Positions 19,360-26,702 of a stretch of 26,702 nt of DNA are shown in pieces. Source of the stretch: WJMT01 sp964456985 (GTDB lineage Bacteria > Acidobacteriota > Aminicenantia > Aminicenantales > Aminicenantaceae); NCBI GenBank assembly GCA_964456985.1, contig CAYWDH010000038.1, positions 1 to 26,702 of the forward strand, read 5' to 3'. Under the pieces are notes generated by a model. That model worked only from the letters and a program-made list of their open reading frames with translations, did no database searches and was not told where the DNA came from. Each line of letters starts with the position of its first letter. The stretch's first letter is position 1. Position numbers and translations under genes: made by a program.

Positions 19360-22300
19360 ATGAATTCTTTGAATTTAAAAAAGATTTTTACTGGGGCTTT
19401 TTGTTTATCCCTTGTATATGCGCTCCCTTTCTTTTTACAGGGAAACCAGGCCGCTAGAGATGTGAAACGTATTGACCTGAGTGCATATCAGGCAATGAGA
19501 TGGCGGTGTATAGGCCCTTATAGAGGGGGAAGAGTGACAGCAGTAGCCGGGATTCCTTCCATGCCTTATACCTATTATTTTGGCGCATGCGGAGGAGGAG
19601 TCTGGAAGACTGAAGACGGAGGGATGAACTGGAGACCTGTATCCGACGGATATTTTAAAACAGGTTCTGTTGGAGCTATTGCTGTTTCTGAATGGGATCC
19701 CAATGTGGTTTATGTGGGAATGGGAGAAGCCCCTATCAGAGGGAATGTATCCCATGGTGACGGCATGTATAAGTCTTTGGATAGAGGCAAGACATGGCAG
19801 TACATAGGACTCGGGGATACACGCCAGATATCCAGGGTCAGGATCCATCCCAGAAATCCAGACCTGGTTTATGTGGCGGCTTTAGGCCATGTGTACGGTC
19901 CCAACATGCAGAGAGGCGTTTTCAGGTCAAAGGATGGGGGCCAGACATGGGAGAAAGTCCTTTATGTCAGCGAAAAAGCCGGAGCCATAGACCTTATTCT
20001 GGATCCTTTTAATCCAAGGGTGATTTATGCGGCTTTCTGGTCAACGCACCGAACTCCTTACAGCTTAGTGAGCGGAGGCCCTGGAAGCGGGCTTTACAAA
20101 TCCACTGACAGCGGGGATACATGGAATGAACTGACACACAATCCCGGGATGCCTAAAGGAGTCCTGGGCAAGATAGGAGTGGCGGCATCCGGTGCCAGAC
20201 AGGATAGGGTCTGGGCGATTGTAGAGGCAGAAGAGGGGGGTGTTTTCCTTTCTGATAACGGCGGAGAGACATGGATGAGAGTCAACAGTGATAGAAATCT
20301 CCGTCAGAGGGCCTGGTATTATTCCCGGATTTATGCAGATCCTCAGAATCCTAATGAGGTATATGTCCTTAATACAGGTTTGTACCGCTCTCTGGACGGA
20401 GGCAGGACTTTTTCTTATATAAGAGCACCTCATGGGGACAATCATGACCTCTGGATAGACCCGAATAATCCGGACCGTATGATAAACAGCAATGACGGCG
20501 GGGCTAATGTGACCTATAACGGAGGGATTTCATGGACTCCACAGGACAACCAGCCCACGGCGCAGTTCTATCACGTCACTACGGACAATCGCTTTCCCTA
20601 TTGGGTCTACGGAGCCCAGCAGGATAATTCCACAGTGCGCATCGCCTCCAGAACCACGGAAGCCGGAATAGGCCCTGAGTACTGGCATTCTGTAGGAGGG
20701 GGGGAAAGCGGTCATGTCGTTCCGAAACTGGATAACCCTGATATTGTGTATGCAGGCAGCTACGGGGGATTGATAACACGCTGGGATTATGAGACGCGCG
20801 AAACGAGGGCCATTAACCCCTGGCCTGAAAATCCTATGGGATGGGGAGCGAAAGACCTGAAGTACAGATTCCAGTGGACAGCGCCTATCCTTATTTCAAG
20901 ATTTAATTCGAATGTCCTCTACCATGCGGCTCAAGTTTTGTTCAAGTCCACTGATGAAGGCCACAGCTGGAAGGTCATAAGTCCTGACCTCACCACAAAT
21001 GACAAGTCAAAGCAAAATCAATCCGGGGGGCCTATCACCAAAGATGACACAAGCGTTGAATACTACTGCACTATTTTTGCTCTTGCGGAATCCGTATATG
21101 ATCCGGATATTTTATGGGCGGGATCTGATGATGGGCTGGTGCATATCACAAGAGACGGCGGCCGTACCTGGAAAGACATCACTCCCAAAAACATGCCTGA
21201 ATGGAGCATGATCAGCATGATAGAGACCTCCACTTTTAAAGCTGGGAGAGCTTTTATTGCCGTGGACAGGCACAAGATGGATGATTTTTCTCCTTATATT
21301 TATAAAACAGAGGATTTTGGAAGGACATGGGAGAAAATCACGAATGGAATCCCTGGCAACACATTTGTCCGTGTTGTAAGAGAAGATCCTGAGCGAAAAG
21401 GACTTCTCTATGCTGGAACAGAAACAGGTGTTTTTGTCTCCTTTGATGACGGGAAGAACTGGCAGTCTCTGCAGTTGAATCTGCCAGTGGTCCCAATAAG
21501 AGATATGGTTGTCAAAGAGGATGACCTGGTAGCTGCGACGCATGGAAGGGCGTTTTGGATCCTTGATGACTTGACTCCTTTGCACCAACTGACAGATGAC
21601 GTACTGGGAGCTGATTTTTTTCTTTTTACCCCAAGGAGTTCCTATAGAATGGGAGGGTATGGATACCCGCGTTCCGATATGGGAGAGAACCCTCCTTCCG
21701 GAAGCGTTATCTATTATTATTTCAAGGAGAAGCCTGAGGAAGAAGTCACCCTGAAATTTCTGGACAGCCAGGGGAATCTCATAAAAGAGTTTAAATCCGG
21801 AGAAAGGCAGCCAGCCCTATCCGGAGCTTTTTCACGCTGGGGATATTCAGGCCCCCAGACAATCTCGATAGAAAAGGGGATGAACCGCTTCGTATGGGAT
21901 ATGTGTTATCCGGGAGCAGAAAGAGTCCCCGGTGCTGTTTACTGGGGAGCTTCATTTAGAGGTCCGGTGGCTGTACCTGGTGACTATACGGTCAGGCTAA
22001 AGGTGGGAGAAGACCGGATGATCAAGAGCTGGAAATGGAAAAAAGATCCCAGAATAGAGGCCTCGCAGCGTGATCTCCAGGAGCAGTTTGATTTTCTGAT
22101 AGAAATCAGAGATAAGGTCAGTGAAGTAAACAGAGGGATTAAGAAACTGAGGAGCGTGAAGCACCAGATCCAGGACTTTTTTGAAAGATATAAGGACTAT
22201 AATAACAGTAAGGATATTATCGAGGCAGGTAAGGATATCATTGAAAAGTTGAATGCTGTTGAAGACGAGCTTATCCAGTCAAAGTCAAAAAGTGGTCAGG

Positions 22301-22527
22301 ATCCTCTAAATTTTCCCATCAAACTTGACAATAAGATAGCAGCTCTCGCTTCGTACACATCGAGTGCTGACTTTCGGCCTACGGAACAGTCCTATAAAGT
22401 ATTCCATGAGCTGTGCTCAAAGGCAGACTCCCAGTTAGGGCTATTGGACCTATATCTGGAACGAGACCTGAAGAACTTTAATAAAATGGTGAAGAAAGCG
22501 GACATTCCGTTTGTGATCGTGAAGTAA
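19360..22527 (+). CDS. Exported Asp-box (BNR/VPS10-like) beta-propeller protein 1
   Basis: This 1055-aa protein starts with a signal peptide (basic start, hydrophobic about 8-24) and is likely exported. At least eleven Asp-box motifs ((S/T)xDxGxxW type) are visible, such as KSLDRGKTW, RSKDGGQTW, KSTDSGDTW, ITRDGGRTW and KTEDFGRTW. They indicate large beta-propellers of the sortilin/VPS10 or glycoside-hydrolase-like class. After the propellers (about residue 760) comes an Ig-like segment (NRFVWDMCYPG and GDYTVRLKVG), then a helical tail (about 900-1055). Such proteins are often annotated as glycosyl hydrolase, but Asp-boxes alone prove no catalysis. ATG 19360 is chosen for its AAAGAGGTG ribosome-binding site; an ATG at 19342 is an alternative. 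Confidence 0.88.
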   Translation: MNSLNLKKIFTGAFCLSLVYALPFFLQGNQAARDVKRIDLSAYQAMRWRCIGPYRGGRVTAVAGIPSMPYTYYFGACGGGVWKTEDGGMNWRPVSDGYFKTGSVGAIAVSEWDPNVVYVGMGEAPIRGNVSHGDGMYKSLDRGKTWQYIGLGDTRQISRVRIHPRNPDLVYVAALGHVYGPNMQRGVFRSKDGGQTWEKVLYVSEKAGAIDLILDPFNPRVIYAAFWSTHRTPYSLVSGGPGSGLYKSTDSGDTWNELTHNPGMPKGVLGKIGVAASGARQDRVWAIVEAEEGGVFLSDNGGETWMRVNSDRNLRQRAWYYSRIYADPQNPNEVYVLNTGLYRSLDGGRTFSYIRAPHGDNHDLWIDPNNPDRMINSNDGGANVTYNGGISWTPQDNQPTAQFYHVTTDNRFPYWVYGAQQDNSTVRIASRTTEAGIGPEYWHSVGGGESGHVVPKLDNPDIVYAGSYGGLITRWDYETRETRAINPWPENPMGWGAKDLKYRFQWTAPILISRFNSNVLYHAAQVLFKSTDEGHSWKVISPDLTTNDKSKQNQSGGPITKDDTSVEYYCTIFALAESVYDPDILWAGSDDGLVHITRDGGRTWKDITPKNMPEWSMISMIETSTFKAGRAFIAVDRHKMDDFSPYIYKTEDFGRTWEKITNGIPGNTFVRVVREDPERKGLLYAGTETGVFVSFDDGKNWQSLQLNLPVVPIRDMVVKEDDLVAATHGRAFWILDDLTPLHQLTDDVLGADFFLFTPRSSYRMGGYGYPRSDMGENPPSGSVIYYYFKEKPEEEVTLKFLDSQGNLIKEFKSGERQPALSGAFSRWGYSGPQTISIEKGMNRFVWDMCYPGAERVPGAVYWGASFRGPVAVPGDYTVRLKVGEDRMIKSWKWKKDPRIEASQRDLQEQFDFLIEIRDKVSEVNRGIKKLRSVKHQIQDFFERYKDYNNSKDIIEAGKDIIEKLNAVEDELIQSKSKSGQDPLNFPIKLDNKIAALASYTSSADFRPTEQSYKVFHELCSKADSQLGLLDLYLERDLKNFNKMVKKADIPFVIVK

Positions 22528-22558
22528 GATGAAAATTAAGGATTAAGGATCGGGCAAA

Positions 22559-23983
22559 ATGAGAGACTATAAAAAGGTGGATGAGAAGGTGATTGAGGAT
22601 TTAAAAGAAATGGTCGGGGAGAAGAATGTTATCACAGATGAATCCAAGATGATCGATTACAGCCATGATGAGTTTACTCTTTCTGATATCGCTCATATGC
22701 CCGATGTGGTAGTCAGGCCAGATAGTACTGAGCAGGTATCAAAGGTACTGAGATATGCTGATGGGAACCGGATACCGGTAACACCCAGAGGCGGAGCTAC
22801 AGGTCTTTGCGGCGGGTGCGTTCCCTGCGTCGGGGGGATTGTTCTGTCTGTCGAGAGAATGAACCGTGTCAGGGAAGTGGATGTGGACAACCAGATGGCT
22901 GTTGTGGAAGCCGGCGTCACTTTGATGGATTTTTATGATTCCATAGAATCCGCCGGTCTGTTTTTTCCTCCTCACCCTGGAGATGAGAGCGCCATGATCG
23001 GAGGTCTGATCGCAGCAAACGCAGGAGGAGCCCGGGCAGTGAAATACGGAGTGATAAGAAACTATATAAGAGGGCTTGAAGTGGTTCTGGCTTCCGGAAA
23101 GATAATACATCCCGGCGGTAAGGTGATGAAGAGCAGTACTGGATACAGTCTTCTCAACCTGTTTATCGGTTCTGAAGGAACTCTGGGTGTTGTGACCTCA
23201 GCGGTTATACAGCTTATGCCCCCTCCTGAAGCAACCCGATCTCTTATTATTCCTTATGATGACCTTGCGAGCGCAATAGAAACAGTGCCTCTTTTGATCA
23301 AAAGGAAAATACTTCCCATGGCTGTGGAGTTTATTCCAAAGGAAGTGATTGTCAGGACTGAAGAGCTGTTGAAAAAGAGGTGGCCCAGTAAAATGGGGAA
23401 CACCTATCTTTTAGTTATACTGGATGCTTCAAGTGAGGATGAAATTGATAAACTGTCAGAAAAAGTAGCTGAGGTCAGCCTTGAAAAGGGGGCGTTGGAT
23501 GTATTTGTGGCGGACAGTCCGGAAAAACAAAAACTGGTTCTGGATATAAGGAGCAAGATATATGAAGCCATAAAAGAGGATAATGTTGAGACCCTGGATA
23601 TTGCTGTGCCCAGGGCTGAAATAGCCGATCATGTTAAAAAAGTGATGGAAGTCCAGGGAAAATACGGAATGTGGCTTCCGACTTACGGACATGCGGCTGA
23701 CGGCAATGTGCACACGCATATCATGAAGGTCAGCTATGACAAAGGGAAGACCACGAACTTGCCGGAAATGGAGTGGAAAGAGAAAATGGAAAAAGTGAGG
23801 GAAGAGCTGTTTAAGGACTGCAGGGACAGAGGGGGCACAATTTCAGGAGAACATGGGATTGGTCTGGTGAAAAAAGCATATCTATCCTATGTTGTGGATG
23901 AAGAAGAGATTTCCCTTATGAAGGGGATAAAAAAGGTCTTTGATCCCCATTATATACTTAATCCTGAAAAAATATTTGATTGA
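22559..23983 (+). CDS. FAD-linked oxidase, GlcD / D-2-hydroxyacid dehydrogenase type
   Basis: This 474-aa flavoprotein of the PCMH/VAO family resembles GlcD (glycolate oxidase subunit) and D-lactate dehydrogenases. The FAD-binding part shows PRGGATGLCGG (76-86) and GGLIAANAGGARAVKYGV (about 148-165). The FAD-oxidase C-terminal domain shows HAADGNVHTH (metal/substrate histidines) and GEHGIG near the end. It probably oxidises a D-2-hydroxyacid such as glycolate or D-lactate to the keto acid, passing electrons to an unknown acceptor. No GlcE or Fe-S GlcF subunit is adjacent. It lies 31 bp after Asp-box gene 1 and 41 bp before Asp-box gene 2 on the same strand. The ribosome-binding site is weak. 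Confidence 0.9.
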   Translation: MRDYKKVDEKVIEDLKEMVGEKNVITDESKMIDYSHDEFTLSDIAHMPDVVVRPDSTEQVSKVLRYADGNRIPVTPRGGATGLCGGCVPCVGGIVLSVERMNRVREVDVDNQMAVVEAGVTLMDFYDSIESAGLFFPPHPGDESAMIGGLIAANAGGARAVKYGVIRNYIRGLEVVLASGKIIHPGGKVMKSSTGYSLLNLFIGSEGTLGVVTSAVIQLMPPPEATRSLIIPYDDLASAIETVPLLIKRKILPMAVEFIPKEVIVRTEELLKKRWPSKMGNTYLLVILDASSEDEIDKLSEKVAEVSLEKGALDVFVADSPEKQKLVLDIRSKIYEAIKEDNVETLDIAVPRAEIADHVKKVMEVQGKYGMWLPTYGHAADGNVHTHIMKVSYDKGKTTNLPEMEWKEKMEKVREELFKDCRDRGGTISGEHGIGLVKKAYLSYVVDEEEISLMKGIKKVFDPHYILNPEKIFD

Positions 23984-24024
23984 AGTTTTTTATGCATAGA
24001 ACTTATAAGTCTGGGAGGAAAGAC

Positions 24025-26702
24025 ATGAGAAATCTTCGTATGTATCCGTCATTTTTCCTTGTTTTTTTTATAATAATGGGCGTTATAAGTGCTCTGTCAT
24101 TCGGCAGAGCTGCTGATTCAGTTTCGGATGATGATGTGGAACTTGATTCAGCTCTTTTTAAGAATCTATCATGGAGAAATATTGGTCCAGCCAACATGGT
24201 CGGTCGGATCAGTGATGTGGAAGGAGTTCCCGGAGACCCCAATATTGTCTATGTTGGAAGCGCATCCGGCGGTGTGTGGAAAACAACGAACGGCGGGACC
24301 ACCTGGACTCCTATATTTGACGGACAGCCCGTGGCATCCATTGGAGATATTGCGCTCGAGCCCGGAAATCCGGGGGTTGTTTATATAGGCACAGGAGAGT
24401 CAAATGTTCGGAACAGTGTTTCTTTCGGGAATGGAGTCTACAAGTCAACAGACGGCGGCCATACCTGGAATTATCTTGGACTTAAGGATACAGAGCATAT
24501 ATCACGGATTGTGGTCAATCCCAATAATACAGATATTGTTTATGTGGGTGCTCTGGGTCGTGCATTCGGGCCAAATACGGTAAGGGGAGTTTTTGTTTCC
24601 AGAGATGGAGGAAAAAGCTGGGAAAAGACGCTCTACAAGGATGAGTGGCACGGGATATCAGATATGGATATCAATCAGAAAAATCCCAACATTCTTTTTG
24701 CCGGTTTGTGGAGATTTATGAGAAAGCCCTGGACTTTTGAAAGCGGAGATAAGGAAGGCGGGGTATTCAGGTCAGTGGATGGAGGAAGGACCTGGAACAA
24801 GATCACAGAAGGACTTCCTGAACTGATAGGCCGTATCGGGATCAAAATAGCACCCAGCAACCCGGATGTGGTTTATGCTATGACAGAGTCTCCGGAAGGG
24901 ACCCTGTACCGCTCTGACGACGGAGGGAAAAGTTTCCGCCGCGTTTCAGAGGATAAACAGATCGTGTCACGGGGTTTTTACTACACAGATCTCAGAGTGG
25001 ACCCTGTTGATGAAAACCGGGTCTATGCCGTATCATCACGGCTTCAGGTTTCCATAGACGGGGGAAGAACATTCAAGCAGATCTCTCAGTCAACTCATGT
25101 TGACTTTCACACGCTCTGGATAGACTCTGAAAATCCTGACAGGATGTGGCAGGGACAGGATGGGGGCATAGCTGTCTCATATGACAGGGGTGAGAATTGG
25201 GATTATGTCAATGACATCTGTGCCGCGCAGTTTTATCAGATATATGCGGATAACAGGGAACCTTTTTATTATATAGGAGGAGGGCTTCAGGATAATGGTG
25301 TCTGGTATGGTCCCAGCAGAAATAAAGAAACATTCGGGATTCTCAAAGCTGATTGGAGGATGATAAGTTTTGGAGATGGATTTCATGTCACGTGCCATCC
25401 TGATAATCCTGATCTTTTTATTAGTGAGAGACAGGGAGGCGGTATCGTAAGAACAGATATGAATACCAGGGAGCAGCAGGATATCAGCCCTCAGCCCAGA
25501 AGGGCGGACGGGGCTCCTGTTTCCGAACTTGAATACCGCTTCAATTGGAACACTCCCATTATTCCCTCTCCTCATGATAAAAAGACGATTTATGTAGGTG
25601 GCAATGTTGTTTTCAAGTCACTGGATTTTGGTTCTACCTGGGAGGTCATTAGCCCTGATTTGACGACTGATGATCCGGAAAAACAGAAGACCGCTGGAGT
25701 CCCTGCCTGGCCTGAGAACACAACAGCTGAATATTACTGCACCATTATAAGCCTGGCTGAATCTCCGGTTCAGCCGGGAGTGATTTGGGCAGGAACTGAT
25801 GACGGTCAGCTTCATGTGACCATGAACGGAGGCAATGAATGGGAAAATGTGGTGAACAGCATTCCTGACCTGCCTTCCTATACCCCGGTTTCACATGTGG
25901 AGCCCTCTGTAACTTCGGCTGGCATGGCTTATGCGACTTTTGACAGGCATATGCTGGATGACTTTAGCCCGTATGTATACAGGACCTCTGATTTCGGAAG
26001 AACCTGGGTTGATATAACAGGCAATCTTCCTGATAATGCGTATGTATGGGTTGTCAGGGAAGATCCTGTCCGACCTCAAATCATTTATGCGGGCACCGAA
26101 CTCGGTCTTTTTGTTTCCTTCAGCCGCGGGACATACTGGGTAAAGTTACATATGAAAAATCTTCCGACTGTGGCTGTTCACGATATTCTGCTCCATCCAA
26201 GGGATAAAGATTTGATACTGGGTACTCATGGCAGAGGGATCTGGATATTTGATGATATTTCGTTCATTAGAGAGATCTATAAAGAACTACTTGAGAAGGA
26301 AAGCTACCTTTTTAAGATACGAGCGGCTATGCGCTTTGCTGAGAAAGCGACCCGCTATGGGATTGGTGACAGAGAATATACAGGAGAGAATCCCCCATAC
26401 GGAGCTCTCATAACCTATTATTTAAAAAACAGGATCGGTGATAGTAATGATTTGAGAATAGATATCTACGACAAAGATAAAAATCTAATAAGAAGGATAA
26501 CAGATCTTTCCTCAGAAAAGGGGATTAACAGAGCTGTGTGGGATTTGAGAGAGAGAGCTCCCCTCCAGAGGACAGAAAGAGAACAAGAGGAGAGTTTTTT
26601 CTCCAGAGGTCCCAGAGGCCCTCAGGTACTTCCAGCAACTTATACCATAAGGCTTGTCCTAGGTGATCAAGATTATAGGGAAGAATTAAAAGTAAATGTG
26701 GA
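24025..26702 (+). CDS. Exported Asp-box (BNR/VPS10-like) beta-propeller protein 2, partial
   Basis: This gene runs off the right edge without a stop; 892 complete codons are in the window. A signal peptide (about residues 7-30) precedes the mature part. Eleven Asp-box motifs occur in the same order and spacing as in the protein encoded at 19360, for example KSTDGGHTW, RSVDGGRTW, VSIDGGRTF, KSLDFGSTW and RTSDFGRTW. Shared blocks such as AEYYCTI, LAES, ATHGRAFWI/GTHGRGIWI and NRFVWD/NRAVWD show that the two are paralogues. The C-terminal Ig-like part has begun at the window end. ATG 24025 is preceded by GGGAGGAAAG, an excellent ribosome-binding site. The true length is probably close to 1000 aa. 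Confidence 0.88.
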   Translation, partial: MRNLRMYPSFFLVFFIIMGVISALSFGRAADSVSDDDVELDSALFKNLSWRNIGPANMVGRISDVEGVPGDPNIVYVGSASGGVWKTTNGGTTWTPIFDGQPVASIGDIALEPGNPGVVYIGTGESNVRNSVSFGNGVYKSTDGGHTWNYLGLKDTEHISRIVVNPNNTDIVYVGALGRAFGPNTVRGVFVSRDGGKSWEKTLYKDEWHGISDMDINQKNPNILFAGLWRFMRKPWTFESGDKEGGVFRSVDGGRTWNKITEGLPELIGRIGIKIAPSNPDVVYAMTESPEGTLYRSDDGGKSFRRVSEDKQIVSRGFYYTDLRVDPVDENRVYAVSSRLQVSIDGGRTFKQISQSTHVDFHTLWIDSENPDRMWQGQDGGIAVSYDRGENWDYVNDICAAQFYQIYADNREPFYYIGGGLQDNGVWYGPSRNKETFGILKADWRMISFGDGFHVTCHPDNPDLFISERQGGGIVRTDMNTREQQDISPQPRRADGAPVSELEYRFNWNTPIIPSPHDKKTIYVGGNVVFKSLDFGSTWEVISPDLTTDDPEKQKTAGVPAWPENTTAEYYCTIISLAESPVQPGVIWAGTDDGQLHVTMNGGNEWENVVNSIPDLPSYTPVSHVEPSVTSAGMAYATFDRHMLDDFSPYVYRTSDFGRTWVDITGNLPDNAYVWVVREDPVRPQIIYAGTELGLFVSFSRGTYWVKLHMKNLPTVAVHDILLHPRDKDLILGTHGRGIWIFDDISFIREIYKELLEKESYLFKIRAAMRFAEKATRYGIGDREYTGENPPYGALITYYLKNRIGDSNDLRIDIYDKDKNLIRRITDLSSEKGINRAVWDLRERAPLQRTEREQEESFFSRGPRGPQVLPATYTIRLVLGDQDYREELKVNV

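Noticed and set aside
19435..21588. Several minus-strand frames inside Asp-box gene 1
   Set aside because: They are shadows of a long, clearly coding plus-strand gene and have no ribosome-binding sites or recognisable domains.
1..26702. CRISPR array
   Set aside because: No regularly spaced short direct repeats were seen. The only close repeats are the 11-bp tandem pair at 9255-9276 and the att copies.

Overview
The window is a bacterial chromosomal segment of moderate G+C content. It carries a standard bacterial translation cluster (RsmD, L31, RF1, PrmC, GluRS), cyclic-di-GMP signalling proteins, a transketolase, a GlcD-type FAD enzyme and two very large exported Asp-box (BNR/VPS10-like) beta-propeller proteins. 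Such large propeller proteins are common in Acidobacteriota and related deep lineages such as Candidatus Aminicenantes, and that is my best guess for the host. The assignment is an inference from gene content; there is no rRNA or other decisive marker here.

Layout. (1) 243-5082, plus strand: rsmD, an overlapping unknown gene, rpmE, prfA, prmC and a receiver-like/HD-GYP protein. (2) 5288-8623: an acidic coiled-coil protein of unknown function on plus, overlapping tail to tail with a receiver-like/GAF/GGDEF/PilZ protein on minus. A predicted c-di-GMP phosphodiesterase and a predicted c-di-GMP cyclase therefore flank the coiled-coil gene. (3) 8767-8958: a 192-bp element with long imperfect terminal inverted repeats. 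(4) 9075-9147: tRNA-Arg(CCG). (5) 9106-15148: a 6-kb A+T-rich island bounded by a 46-bp direct repeat of the 3' part of that tRNA gene. (6) 15149-17744, minus strand: transketolase followed by an exported staphylococcal-nuclease-like protein. (7) 17937 to the end, plus strand: gltX, Asp-box protein 1, a glcD-like gene and Asp-box protein 2, which runs off the window.

The island is the most interesting part. It holds no recognisable integrase, transposase or replication gene. It holds a small protein of unknown family, a Cys4 zinc-ribbon protein, a small membrane ORF, a decayed ORF, and then an apparent operon: a 77-aa protein, a 199-aa protein with a winged-helix-like N-terminus, and a 758-aa protein with GHKL-type (Hsp90/MutL/MORC-like) ATPase motifs. 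The operon is preceded by a strong consensus promoter whose -10 element lies inside a 22-bp perfect palindrome, so it is probably repressor controlled. A DUF3800-like protein follows with its own extended -10 promoter. Gene content, tRNA insertion and base composition suggest an anti-mobile-element (defence) module, possibly undescribed. The function is inferred, not shown.

The remaining genes are ordinary housekeeping or secretion genes. Notable details are receiver domains lacking key residues in both c-di-GMP proteins, a near-leaderless gltX mRNA, and a glcD gene sandwiched between two Asp-box paralogues.
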